The position numbers were made by a program, and so were the translations under genes. Below, piece by piece: positions 43,718-52,711 of a stretch of DNA of 56,347 bases. The notes beneath the pieces are model-generated. The model made no database searches. It was given only the letters and a program-made list of their open reading frames with translations, and was not told the DNA's origin. Source of the stretch: an uncultured Bacilli bacterium (GTDB taxonomy: Bacteria > Bacillota_I > Bacilli_A > RF39 > UBA660); assembly GCA_934183165.1 (NCBI GenBank), contig CAKPRZ010000008.1, positions 1 through 56,347 of the forward strand. The letters run 5' to 3'. Position 1 is the stretch's first letter, and the number at the start of each line of letters is the position of its first letter.

Positions 43718-43740
43718 ACAAAAAGGAAAATAAATTTCCT
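43718..43740 (-). terminator. Terminator after lipase copy 2
   Basis: AGGAAA / TTTCCT with a short A/T loop runs into TTTTTG on the minus strand and overlaps the lipase stop, separating it from dnaB. Confidence 0.6.
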
Positions 43741-46135
43741 ATTGTTTCACTCTTTTTAAACTTACTTTATTTTTTACTTTAGCATAATTTCCAGCATAAT
43801 CAGATATCATTTTATCATAGCTTAATGTCTGACTATTAGCAGGGAATGAGAATGGTTTATATGGATTAGCTTTTACATTTATATTACATAATTTATTATA
43901 ATTATCACAAGAAGTTGTATAAGTAAATCCATCTTTAAGTGCAAAAGATAAATTAATATTACTTGAATCAAATGTAATTGGTGATGCATCATCACATTCT
44001 AATACTAAATTCTTGCTATCTCCTCTAATTATCGATAATTTAGAAGGAGTAAATGAACACGTTGGTGGATTAGTATCATAAACATAATTAACTTCTAAAA
44101 TGTTAGACATAACAGAACCATTAGAACTGTTTATCTCATCATTTATAATAGTTGGATTAACACTACTCTTTGCTTCTTTTTCATATCTAAAATTAACACT
44201 ATTAGATGATGCTTTTAATTTTGTTTCAGTATACTCATTTCCATAATTTATTTTTACTTTAAAGTACAATTTTTGATTTGAATTTTTTTCTACTTTTATT
44301 ATATTCCTAGGTACAATTATCTGTTTTATTACTGTAGTTCCCAATTCTTTAAAATTAGTACCATCAAGAGAATAATACCAAGTATAACTATTAGCACATC
44401 CTCCATTTACAGAAGCTGTTATAACAATATTATTATATTTATTTGTAATTATATTACTACCAAAAGTATACTTACCTGATACAGAATATTGTCTATTTGT
44501 ATAGCAAGTAGAATTTTTATTATCACATTTCATATTATTTGAATCAGATTTACTTACAGTCAAATTTATTTTATCTTTAGTTATTTTTCCATAATCTTTA
44601 TCAATTAAACAAGTAAAACTATCTGTTTCATGATTCATATTAAAATGATCAAATAAGTTAGTTATTTCAATATTTTTATATTTTGTTGAGAATCTTTCAA
44701 CATCCTTTGATAAATTAGCTAATACTGAAGTAATTTCATAGTTAACAATTGGAATATCATTGTTTTCTTTTGAAATAGTATTAGAAACGGAATTAGGTAT
44801 AAAATTATACTTTTCACTTAAAGCTTCATTACCATCAATCATATTATATAAGTTTTCAGATATTGAACTAATAAATTTATTATCGTTTTCTTTTTCTAAA
44901 GCCTTTATGTCGTTTTGTTTGATAATTTTTCCTATTCCTCTAAAAAATAATGAAAGACCATCGCCAAGACCAGAACTATGTGTTTTATGATGATTATTAA
45001 TAGCATCGGCCGCTACTTCAAGTTTATAAATTTCACCATAGTGTATTCCTATATCACTAATAGGATCAGCATCCAATGAATATAAAACCAATCTTCCACT
45101 ACTTCCTATTTTAGTTTTATCAGATGAATAATTAACTAATCTCTTTGTACTTGCCCTACTACCATCTTTATTGTGAGTAGACAAATAAATTAAGGCATTA
45201 TCTATATTTTTAGTAAAATTATTAGTAGAAAAGATTCCTCCAACACCCATTCCATTAAAATAAGCAACTTGAATCAGATTAGAACTTTTAGAGTATGTTT
45301 TGCTATAATCGTCAAAATCAGTATAATCTGTAGCAGTCCTATCAGAATTTGTTATACCAGCTTCTTTATCAATTATAGCAGCACCTCCAACTTGAGCTAA
45401 ATATCCTCCTAATGAATGTCCTGTTACATATATATTAGCATTTTTATTTTCTTTTATAATTCTATCATATTCACTTTGAGCATATTGATAAGCTAACTTT
45501 GCTTGTTTATGTTCACCATTTAAGGCATATGCAACATCTTGAAGCCACTCATATAAATCTGGATAATCAGTTCCTCTAAAAGCTATTACATAATTATTTC
45601 CTTTTTTAAATGTTATAGCATCAAAGACGCCATCCCAATCTAAGTCTACTGGTTTGTTTTTTAAAGATGAGGTTCTATTGGATTTAGAATTAACTATATC
45701 CCAACCACTCATTTCACTTGTATCGGCAAAATTTAAAAAATAATATTTTTGACCATCTTCTTGAAATGCCGCTGTCATAAAACTAACTGCACTATTCATT
45801 TTACGTTCTGACAAGCCTTCAATATACTGCCAAATATTATACTTAGACCCCTTTAGTTTTAAATTACTACTTGTTTTTCCTTCTAACGCAGTATAAAAGC
45901 ATCTACCACTCTTTTTATTACCAGATTTATTATAACAGCCAAGTTCAGCTGTATCACCATCATATCTATTATCATCTGGAACATCCTCATATACTAATGA
46001 TGCTAACATGGCAAGTTCTCTAGTACTAACTTGATTATCATTAGCTGATGCATAAACTACATTATCATGTAAAACAAATGTAACTATTAATAAAAGTATT
46101 ATTATAATTCTTACTACTTTAGTTTGATTTTTCAT
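43739..46135 (-). CDS. Secreted lipase-like (class 3) protein, prepilin-linked copy 2
   Basis: 798 aa from the ATG at 46135 (GGATAATAT ribosome site); the frame continues 8 codons upstream. Signal peptide about 1-30 (VVYASA). The core has YVIAFRGTDYPDLYEWLQD (182-200) and VTGHSLGGYLAQVGG with Ser241. Like the 667-aa protein it ends in an Ig/Big-like domain (NPPTCSFTPSKL to KVSLKR), and both contain HETDSFTCL / HETDGFVCL with a conserved His. About 130 residues longer than copy 1. It starts 5 bases after a prepilin gene. Confidence 0.85.
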   Translation of the reverse strand: MKNQTKVVRIIIILLLIVTFVLHDNVVYASANDNQVSTRELAMLASLVYEDVPDDNRYDGDTAELGCYNKSGNKKSGRCFYTALEGKTSSNLKLKGSKYNIWQYIEGLSERKMNSAVSFMTAAFQEDGQKYYFLNFADTSEMSGWDIVNSKSNRTSSLKNKPVDLDWDGVFDAITFKKGNNYVIAFRGTDYPDLYEWLQDVAYALNGEHKQAKLAYQYAQSEYDRIIKENKNANIYVTGHSLGGYLAQVGGAAIIDKEAGITNSDRTATDYTDFDDYSKTYSKSSNLIQVAYFNGMGVGGIFSTNNFTKNIDNALIYLSTHNKDGSRASTKRLVNYSSDKTKIGSSGRLVLYSLDADPISDIGIHYGEIYKLEVAADAINNHHKTHSSGLGDGLSLFFRGIGKIIKQNDIKALEKENDNKFISSISENLYNMIDGNEALSEKYNFIPNSVSNTISKENNDIPIVNYEITSVLANLSKDVERFSTKYKNIEITNLFDHFNMNHETDSFTCLIDKDYGKITKDKINLTVSKSDSNNMKCDNKNSTCYTNRQYSVSGKYTFGSNIITNKYNNIVITASVNGGCANSYTWYYSLDGTNFKELGTTVIKQIIVPRNIIKVEKNSNQKLYFKVKINYGNEYTETKLKASSNSVNFRYEKEAKSSVNPTIINDEINSSNGSVMSNILEVNYVYDTNPPTCSFTPSKLSIIRGDSKNLVLECDDASPITFDSSNINLSFALKDGFTYTTSCDNYNKLCNINVKANPYKPFSFPANSQTLSYDKMISDYAGNYAKVKNKVSLKRVKQ

Positions 46136-46140
46136 ATATA

Positions 46141-46659
46141 TTATCCTTTCACACCACATACTTTAAAATTTTTTAATTCATTTAAATTATTATTACCCGA
46201 ACTATCTACTTGTAATAATTTTAAAGCATATTGTGAATAAGAGCCAATTTTATTTGAATCAGTACCACTATAAACCCATTCATCTCGGTTATTCATATTT
46301 AAAGTATTAAAATCATATATATCGATATCAATAGTATCTTCTTTATTTTTTGCAAACACACTATAAATTAAATTATTATTTTCTTTATGTACTAAAACAT
46401 ACATTGAATTAATCTCAGAATTTTTATTCTCAGTATCCTTAGAATAGTTATACATACAAAAATCATTTTCTTCTAATAAATTTTCTGGTTTTATTTTATT
46501 AACAATATTAGAAACGCTAGTGAAGAAAGCTTTTTTTCTAGCATTATTTGTATAATTATTAAATGACGGTACCGCAATTAACATAATAATACCAAGTACT
46601 ACAATTACAGCTAGTAATTCAACTAAAGTGAATGCAAATGTGTTTAATTTTTTTAACAT
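46141..46659 (-). CDS. Type IV prepilin-like protein, copy 2 (Ala at -1)
   Basis: 172 aa. It begins MLKKLNTFAFTLVELLAVIV: the Phe-Thr-Leu-Val-Glu pilin start and helix are normal, but the cleavage-site Gly is replaced by Ala. The globular part differs from copy 1 apart from length. It may still be processed (Ala is sometimes tolerated) or act as a membrane-anchored unprocessed protein. Heads the second prepilin-lipase pair. Confidence 0.85.
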   Translation of the reverse strand: MLKKLNTFAFTLVELLAVIVVLGIIMLIAVPSFNNYTNNARKKAFFTSVSNIVNKIKPENLLEENDFCMYNYSKDTENKNSEINSMYVLVHKENNNLIYSVFAKNKEDTIDIDIYDFNTLNMNNRDEWVYSGTDSNKIGSYSQYALKLLQVDSSGNNNLNELKNFKVCGVKG

Positions 46660-46727
46660 AATAAATCCCTCTCTACCCTACTACTATCAACTTGATAATA
46701 ACATAATTTCTAATACTTGTAAATTAC

Positions 46728-46754
46728 AAAAAAAGAAGTATAAATTCATACTTC
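46728..46754 (-). terminator. Terminator after the Ig-like secreted protein gene
   Basis: GAAGTAT / ATACTTC (6-base loop) is followed by TTTTTTT on the minus strand, directly past the stop at 46756. Confidence 0.85.
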
Positions 46755-46755
46755 C

Positions 46756-47184
46756 TTAAAAGGTAACTTTAATTATTGCTGTTGTTGATGATACATTTTT
46801 ATTTCCAAATTTATCACTTATAACGCCCGGTTTTAATTGAAAATTAACATTTCCTAAAAACATACCCTTAACTGTAAAATCCCAAATGTAATATTTTGGA
46901 TTATTATTACTTCTATATCCTTTAGAAACATTAATAACTTTAATTTTACCTAGAAATCTAGATCTAATATTAAAATCATTAGGTGAAATAACAGTATCAT
47001 ATAAATCATTATCATCATAACAAGAAATAAATCCATCAATACTTCTTCCAAGCTTTACTTTTTTATTTATATTAACCGTACAGCTAGGTCCATTCATATC
47101 TGTTTCCTTAGCATTAACATCAATAATTCCAGTACATATAGTAACAACAATTATCATAAAAGAAATTAATAACTTATTTTTCAT
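46756..47184 (-). CDS. Small secreted Ig/Big-like protein, 142 aa
   Basis: Signal peptide about 1-25 (ends VNA). The rest (~115 residues) is one Ig-like beta domain, with GPSCTVNINKKVKLGRSI and a final DKFGNKNVSSTTAIIKVTF, close in pattern to the C-terminal domains of both lipases (xxPxCxFxPSKL ... DYAGN). It may be a stand-alone version of that domain. Strong promoter (47208-47236) and terminator make it monocistronic. Confidence 0.78.
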   Translation of the reverse strand: MKNKLLISFMIIVVTICTGIIDVNAKETDMNGPSCTVNINKKVKLGRSIDGFISCYDDNDLYDTVISPNDFNIRSRFLGKIKVINVSKGYRSNNNPKYYIWDFTVKGMFLGNVNFQLKPGVISDKFGNKNVSSTTAIIKVTF

Positions 47185-47207
47185 AGTATCCCCCTTTAAT
47201 GGGCTTA

Positions 47208-47236
47208 ATTTTACTATATTTTTAAGAAAAAGTCAA
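47208..47236 (-). promoter_or_regulatory. Promoter for the Ig-like protein gene
   Basis: On the minus strand TTGACT (47231-47236) and TAAAAT (47208-47213) are 17 bases apart; AAAGGGGG ribosome site follows. Confidence 0.7.
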
Positions 47237-47239
47237 TAA

Positions 47240-50200
47240 TTATCTTCTTTCTACATCAAGCATAACTTCTATACCATTGATATTAAATTTCTCTTGTAAA
47301 TCATTCTTTTCAAGTAATTGTTCACATAAAGTATCTTGCATTATCATATCTCTAAATTCCATTATAGCTTTTTCAAATTCATCATTATGACTGTAGTAAA
47401 TATTAATTCTATCAGTGATATTAAAGTCTTTATTTTTTCTTAACTGTTGAATTTTACTAATTAATTCTCTTGCTATTCCTTCGTTAATCAATGATTTATT
47501 TAATTTAGTATTTAAAACAATGAAATTCTTCTCATTATGAGATGCATTAAAGCCTTCTTTTGAACTAGTTCTAACATCTATCATGTCATAAGTAAGCTCA
47601 ATATCTTTATCATTAATTTTAAATTTGATTGTATTTCCACTTTCCATACTTTTAACATCAACATAACTAAATTGTTTTATGAATTCTGCGAAAGCTTTAA
47701 TATCTGGTCCTAGAATTGGTCCGCATACCTTAAAGTTTGGTTTAATTTCGAAATTCATATAAGTTGACAAATCATCAACATATTTTATCTCTTTAACATT
47801 TAATTCCTCTTTAATCAAATCAGTTAAATCATCAATTATATCTTTATTTCTAGCGTCTATTATTGCTTCACTTAATGGTTGTCTAACTTTAATTTTTGCT
47901 TCTTCTCTTACATTTCTTCCTAGAGAAATTAAATCTCTTACTAAATCCATTCTTTCTTCAATTTTATCATTAACCATTTTTTTATCATACTTAGGAAATT
48001 TAGCTAAATGAACACTTTCTTTTTCTGTTAATGACGTATATATTTCTTCTGAAATGAATGGTACTATTGGAGCAATTATTTTAGATATACCTACTAAAAC
48101 TTCATATGTTGTTTGATATACAGCTTTTTTAGAGGTATCTAAATCATGTGCCCAGAACCTTCTTCTATTTCTTCTAATATACCAATTTGATAAATCTTCA
48201 GAAACGAAATCAGTTACACTTCGAACTACCTTGTTTAAATCATATTCTTCATATGCATCAGTAACATATTTTACAAGTTTATTATACTTTGATAATAACC
48301 ATTTATCTATTTCTTCTAAATTTTCATATTTAACGTTTAATTTTCTAGCATTAACTTCATCAGTATTAGCATATAATGCAAAGAAATTATATGTGTTTTT
48401 CAATGTATTAAAGAATTTTGAATAAACTTCTTTTAAGCCATCTTCATCGAATTTAATTGGTGTCCATACAGGTGAAACATAAGGTAAATACCATCTAATA
48501 GTATCAGCACCATATTCTTTAATCAAGCTGAATGGTTCTATAGAATTTCCTTTTGATTTATGCATCTTTTTACCATATTTATCTAGAAGTAATTCGTTAA
48601 CAAGAACATTCTTATATGGTGATTTACCTGTTACAAAAACTGAAATGACTAATAAAGAATAAAACCATCCTCTTGTTTGATCAATTCCCTCTGCGATAAA
48701 ATCAGCTGGAAATTGACTTTTCCATAATTTTTCATTTTCAAATGGGTAATGATATTGAGCAAATGGCATAGATCCAGAATCAAACCAACAATCTATTACA
48801 TCTTTAACACGATTCATTACTCCACCACATTTTGGACATTTCAAATGAACATCATCAACATATGGTCTATGTAATTCAATAGATTCATCTATATCTTCTA
48901 CTGCTTTTTCAACTAATTCTTTTCTTGAACCAATCATTTCATCATGACCACAACTACATCTCCATAAAGGTAGTGGTGTTCCCCAATATCTACTTCTAGA
49001 TATTGCCCAATCATTCATATTTTCTAGCCAGTTACCAAAACGTTTTTCTCCTACAAATTCAGGATACCATTTAACAGTTTTATTAGCTTCTATAATTTTA
49101 TCTTTAATTTTAGTAACTTCTAAATAAAAGCTTGGTTTTGAATAATATAAAAGTGGTGTATCACATCTCCAACAATGTGGATAATTATGAACCATTTTTT
49201 GCTTTTTAAATAATTTTTCATTTTCTTTTAAATATTTAATTACTTCTAAATCAGCATCAAACACTCTCATACCCTTCCAAGGTCCATCTGTATAGCAACC
49301 ATCCTCGCCTACTGGATTTAAATATGGTAATCCATATCTTTTACCAACATTTGCATCGTCTGCTCCAAAAGCTGGTGCCAAATGAACTACACCTGTACCA
49401 TCTTCCATGGTAACATAATTATCACAAGTTACGTAAAATGCTTTTTTATCAACTGTCAAGAATGGTAATAATTGTTCATATTCTGCATATTCTAAGTCTT
49501 TACCTTTAAATTCTTCAACTATTTCAATATCTTCTCCTAAAACTTTATGAGCAAGTTTTTTAGCTAATATAAAATTATATCCTAATGATGATGCTTTAAC
49601 ATAATCTTCATCTGGATTGACACATAATCCAACATTAGCAATAAGTGTCCAAGGAGTTGTTGTCCATACTAAGAAATAAGTATTATCCTCATCCTTCTTT
49701 TTCATTGGTACTATTACAGTATCAACTGACACTTCTTTATAACCTTGAGCTACTTCATGAGAAGCAAGTCCAGTTCCACATCTAGTACAATATGGTAAAA
49801 TTTTAGCTCCTTCGTAGAATAACCCTTCATCAAAGAATTTTTTTAGTATCCACCATTCTGTTTCAATATAATTATTGTCATAAGTAATATATCTATTTTC
49901 TAGATCAATAAATTGACCCATTTTTGTTGTTAAATCTGAAAAAGCTTTTTCATTTTCCCATACGATATTACGACATTCTTCATTAAACTCTTTAATACCA
50001 TATTTTTCAATATCTGTTTTATCTTTAAATCCTAATTTTTTTTCTACTTGAACTTCTACTGGTAAACCATGAGTATCCCAACCTACTTTTCTTAATACTC
50101 TTTCACCTTTCATAGTGTGATATTTACAAAAAGCATCCTTAAGAAATTTAGCAACCATATGATGAAGTCCAGGCATTCCATTAGCTGTTGCTGGTCCATC

Positions 50201-50332
50201 ATAGAAAACAAAATCTTTATATCTTCCTTCAATACATTTTTCAAGGATATTCATTTTTTTCCAATTTTCATTAATTAAATCTTCTACAACACTAACTTTT
50301 TCTTTTGACAATTCTTTAAACAATTCTTTCAT
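47240..50332 (-). CDS. ileS: Isoleucyl-tRNA synthetase (type 2, GXHH signature)
   Basis: 1030 aa. Class I core with FYDGPATANGMPGLHHMVAK at the start, editing domain (CP1, about 180-380), KMSKS-like KKMHKSKGNS near residue 600, and an anticodon/C-terminal domain typical of the longer type 2 enzymes. The usual HIGH motif reads G55-L-H-H58, i.e. GXHH with first and third positions swapped. It charges tRNA-Ile. It follows a 63-codon ORF by one base and is under an Ile T-box. Confidence 0.95.
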   Translation of the reverse strand: MKELFKELSKEKVSVVEDLINENWKKMNILEKCIEGRYKDFVFYDGPATANGMPGLHHMVAKFLKDAFCKYHTMKGERVLRKVGWDTHGLPVEVQVEKKLGFKDKTDIEKYGIKEFNEECRNIVWENEKAFSDLTTKMGQFIDLENRYITYDNNYIETEWWILKKFFDEGLFYEGAKILPYCTRCGTGLASHEVAQGYKEVSVDTVIVPMKKKDEDNTYFLVWTTTPWTLIANVGLCVNPDEDYVKASSLGYNFILAKKLAHKVLGEDIEIVEEFKGKDLEYAEYEQLLPFLTVDKKAFYVTCDNYVTMEDGTGVVHLAPAFGADDANVGKRYGLPYLNPVGEDGCYTDGPWKGMRVFDADLEVIKYLKENEKLFKKQKMVHNYPHCWRCDTPLLYYSKPSFYLEVTKIKDKIIEANKTVKWYPEFVGEKRFGNWLENMNDWAISRSRYWGTPLPLWRCSCGHDEMIGSRKELVEKAVEDIDESIELHRPYVDDVHLKCPKCGGVMNRVKDVIDCWFDSGSMPFAQYHYPFENEKLWKSQFPADFIAEGIDQTRGWFYSLLVISVFVTGKSPYKNVLVNELLLDKYGKKMHKSKGNSIEPFSLIKEYGADTIRWYLPYVSPVWTPIKFDEDGLKEVYSKFFNTLKNTYNFFALYANTDEVNARKLNVKYENLEEIDKWLLSKYNKLVKYVTDAYEEYDLNKVVRSVTDFVSEDLSNWYIRRNRRRFWAHDLDTSKKAVYQTTYEVLVGISKIIAPIVPFISEEIYTSLTEKESVHLAKFPKYDKKMVNDKIEERMDLVRDLISLGRNVREEAKIKVRQPLSEAIIDARNKDIIDDLTDLIKEELNVKEIKYVDDLSTYMNFEIKPNFKVCGPILGPDIKAFAEFIKQFSYVDVKSMESGNTIKFKINDKDIELTYDMIDVRTSSKEGFNASHNEKNFIVLNTKLNKSLINEGIARELISKIQQLRKNKDFNITDRINIYYSHNDEFEKAIMEFRDMIMQDTLCEQLLEKNDLQEKFNINGIEVMLDVERR

Positions 50333-50333
50333 T

Positions 50334-50525
50334 TTACCACTCCTTCATTATTTTTTTAAACTGTTTATCAAAGCTAGCTAAAGCTTCTTTTCTTTCTTTT
50401 TTCAACCCTTTAATTTGATCTCTTTCATCCAATTCCTTAGCCATAAATATGGCATCACCATAATAAGATCTAATTTCAAATCGTCTCAATAAATAAAAGC
50501 CATATATCTTTAAGTTTTTAATCAT
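50334..50525 (-). CDS. Small unknown protein in the ileS operon, 63 aa
   Basis: A strong GGGAGG ribosome site precedes the ATG at 50525, and the stop is followed directly by ileS (TAA-A-ATG), so it is translated and coupled to ileS. The first ~25 residues are aromatic (IYGFYLLRRFEIRSYYGDA), the second half is a charged helix (LKKERKEALASFDKQF). I do not recognise it. An alternative start at MAKELDERD would leave a 36-aa helix. Confidence 0.65.
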   Translation of the reverse strand: MIKNLKIYGFYLLRRFEIRSYYGDAIFMAKELDERDQIKGLKKERKEALASFDKQFKKIMKEW

Positions 50526-50530
50526 TATTA

Positions 50531-50760
50531 AACCTCCCTAATAAAAAAACTCATCCTAAACAAAAGGACGAGTTACCGTGTTACCACCTTAATTCATAGT
50601 AAAACTATGCACTTAAAACTATAACGCATTACCGTTTTTATCTTATCCATAAAAAACATTTGAAAGTGATCTTAATTAAACTAGTTTATCTATTTTCACC
50701 AACCATAGACTCTCTTTAAAACAATCATTTAATTACGTCTTTCGCACTTGTTTTCAGTCT
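50531..50760 (-). ncRNA. Isoleucine T-box riboswitch leader
   Basis: On the minus strand AGGTGGTAACACGG (50576-50589) is the T-box core. It is followed by a terminator ACTCGTCCT / AGGATGAGT and TTTTTTT (50543-50573). The likely specifier is ATC (50668-50670) in AAGATCAC, an Ile codon. The leader fills the gap from 50526 to 50785 and controls the 63-aa ORF and ileS by sensing uncharged tRNA-Ile. Confidence 0.92.
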
Positions 50761-50765
50761 TTATT

Positions 50766-50794
50766 AATATAACACATAATATATTTTAATTCAA
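50766..50794 (-). promoter_or_regulatory. Promoter of the ileS T-box operon
   Basis: On the minus strand TTGAAT (50789-50794) and TATATT (50766-50771) are 17 bases apart; the -35 lies inside the last codons of the upstream gene. Confidence 0.6.
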
Positions 50795-51385
50795 TAATTT
50801 ATTTTTTGTATATTTACTATGTAAATAGCTATCATGATAACTATCAAGTTCATTATTAAAAAATATTGCTCTTTTATTAAAATATGAAGCATTATCTATT
50901 CTATTTTTTAATGGTGTTGACTTAACTTTAACAAAAGTACGACAAATGCTTAATAAAATATCTGAATTACCCTCTATCATATTTAATAAATTGTGGATGC
51001 TATTTTCTACATCTTTTGTATTGCTATATAGATTATTTTTTAAAACTAATGCTATTTCAAAATCTGACATTAAGTTGTTTGCACTTATTCTTTGATATTT
51101 TGATAATTTGATGTTTTTACTCATACAATATTCTGCATAGTTAACTATATTTTTAAGTAATTCTATTTTTATATCAGTAGTAGACATATTCTCCATTTCA
51201 TCTCTTATTCCATATTCATCTGAATATGCATCAAAAGCATCGTAATTACCATTAACTACATTAAATAATGTTTGAGCTGAATAATTTATAGCTTTTTCAA
51301 AATTAACATTATTTAATCTAAGTCCTTTTAAATATTTATCATTACTTGACTCAACAGCCATTTCTAATACTTCTAGGTTATTCAT
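50786..51385 (-). CDS. Hypothetical cytosolic protein, 199 aa
   Basis: Not recognised. Soluble, probably all-alpha, with no signal or TM segment. It starts behind AAAGGGG and has a textbook promoter (51422-51450), so it is real. No terminator separates it from the ileS leader, whose promoter overlaps its end. Confidence 0.7.
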   Translation of the reverse strand: MNNLEVLEMAVESSNDKYLKGLRLNNVNFEKAINYSAQTLFNVVNGNYDAFDAYSDEYGIRDEMENMSTTDIKIELLKNIVNYAEYCMSKNIKLSKYQRISANNLMSDFEIALVLKNNLYSNTKDVENSIHNLLNMIEGNSDILLSICRTFVKVKSTPLKNRIDNASYFNKRAIFFNNELDSYHDSYLHSKYTKNKLLN

Positions 51386-51421
51386 AATATATCTAACCCC
51401 TTTCCAATTGAATGATTACAT

Positions 51422-51450
51422 ATTATAGTAAATTTTTTTGAAAATTTCAA
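51422..51450 (-). promoter_or_regulatory. Promoter for the 199-aa hypothetical gene
   Basis: On the minus strand TTGAAA (51445-51450) and TATAAT (51422-51427) are 17 bases apart. Confidence 0.75.
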
Positions 51451-51514
51451 GTATTTTATATTTTGTTAGTATATTGCAATGTTTATAGTAAATAATACTA
51501 TTAATGGTGATTTT

Positions 51515-52009
51515 ATGTTCTATCTAAATGTATTTTTTATTTTTTCTATATTAGGTCACTTCTTGGAAGGATTTTTTTATACCTATAGAGATAGTGGGAT
51601 ATTATATGGTTATTGGACTCCAATTTATGGATATGGTGTAATTATAATATTGTATGTTTACGATAGAATAAGTAAAAAAATAAAACTAAATAAATTCACA
51701 AAACTATTAGTATCATTCTTAATTGGATTCATTCTATTAACAATATTAGAGTATATTGGTGGTATTTTAATTGAAAAATTGTTAAAAGTTACTTTTTGGG
51801 ATTATAGTGGTGAAAAATTCAACATAGGAAAATATACATCACTTAAAATGGCTTTAATATGGGGATTATCAAGTGTTATAACCATATACTTTATAAAACC
51901 AATATTAGAAAAAGTAGTTAAATATATTCCTAATGTAGTAACATATATTTTAACTACTTTATTTGCAGTTGATTCATTAATAACATTATTACCTTATTTA
52001 ACCAAATGA
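51515..52009 (+). CDS. Putative ABC-transporter type IV (CmpB-like) membrane protein
   Basis: 164 aa from the ATG at 51515 after GGTGATTTT; the frame extends 12 codons upstream without a ribosome site. About five TM helices; GHFLEGFFYTYRDSGILYGYWTPIYGYG and EYIGGILIEKLLKVTFWDYSG match the small PF06541 (ABC_trans_CmpB) family, whose transport role is not well established. Divergent from the 199-aa gene and ends at a bidirectional terminator. Confidence 0.82.
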   Translation: MFYLNVFFIFSILGHFLEGFFYTYRDSGILYGYWTPIYGYGVIIILYVYDRISKKIKLNKFTKLLVSFLIGFILLTILEYIGGILIEKLLKVTFWDYSGEKFNIGKYTSLKMALIWGLSSVITIYFIKPILEKVVKYIPNVVTYILTTLFAVDSLITLLPYLTK

Positions 52010-52012
52010 AAA

Positions 52013-52032
52013 AAATAGGAAAAATCCTATTT
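52013..52032. terminator. Bidirectional terminator
   Basis: AAATAGGA / TCCTATTT with an AAAA loop and T-rich flanks on both strands serves the two convergent genes; it includes the stop of the 224-aa gene. Confidence 0.8.
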
Positions 52033-52701
52033 ATTTTCTTTATACATATCTAAGTTAACTCCACTTATTTTATTATATCCAAAGTATGATGCATATACGG
52101 TTAATTTATCAAATGTATAATGTACTTGATATACATATCCTTCTTCACTTACTAGTATCTTACATTCTGCATCATTTTCTGTTTGATAATTTATATCTGT
52201 CTCTTTTAATATATCGTTTATTATACTTTTATCTACTTTTCCTTTATAAACTTTGTATTTCTTTTCTCCTATTGTCTCTTCTTTTTCTTCTTTTAAATTC
52301 CCTACTTTCTTTACTCCACTTAAATATATATCGGTATTCTCATATATTACTTTATCTACTTCTTTTAATTCTTTATTTACTATTTGATATGATTTCTTAT
52401 CTTTTATTATATATTCTTCTAGTTCTTTTCCTTGTTCTTTCGTTGTATCTGTTACTTGGATATTCTTTTCATTATTTTGGTAATTATTTACCATTATTAT
52501 TTTATTTACTCTGGTTTTATTTATTTCTCCATAGATTCTTAAATCCATTCGATAACTTTTTGTCTCTCCTATTTCTGTTTTTGTTGCATTATCTTTTAAC
52601 TTTGAATCTTTTCCTTTTATTAGAACATATCCTAGTATTAATCCTATGATTAATACTAGAATTACTATTAAATTTATCTTTTTATTATCTTTCCTTTTCA
52701 T
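52027..52701 (-). CDS. Membrane-anchored hypothetical protein, 224 aa
   Basis: From the ATG at 52701, five bases after AAGGAGG. N-terminal TM helix (about 10-28), then a Lys/Glu-rich extracellular domain that alternates beta strands (YRMDLRIYGEINKTRVNKII ... VYQVHYTFDKLTVYASYFGY), lipoprotein-like in pattern but without a lipobox. Its ribosome site overlaps the stop of the LRR protein gene, so it is translationally coupled to it and probably works with it. Confidence 0.75.
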   Translation of the reverse strand: MKRKDNKKINLIVILVLIIGLILGYVLIKGKDSKLKDNATKTEIGETKSYRMDLRIYGEINKTRVNKIIMVNNYQNNEKNIQVTDTTKEQGKELEEYIIKDKKSYQIVNKELKEVDKVIYENTDIYLSGVKKVGNLKEEKEETIGEKKYKVYKGKVDKSIINDILKETDINYQTENDAECKILVSEEGYVYQVHYTFDKLTVYASYFGYNKISGVNLDMYKENK

Positions 52702-52711
52702 TCTTTCCTCC

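Noticed and set aside
52086..52649. 187-codon plus-strand open frame, Leu-rich
   Set aside because: It lies antisense inside the 224-aa membrane-anchored gene, is nearly all Leu/Tyr, and has no ribosome site; a shadow of a Lys/Glu-rich minus-strand frame.
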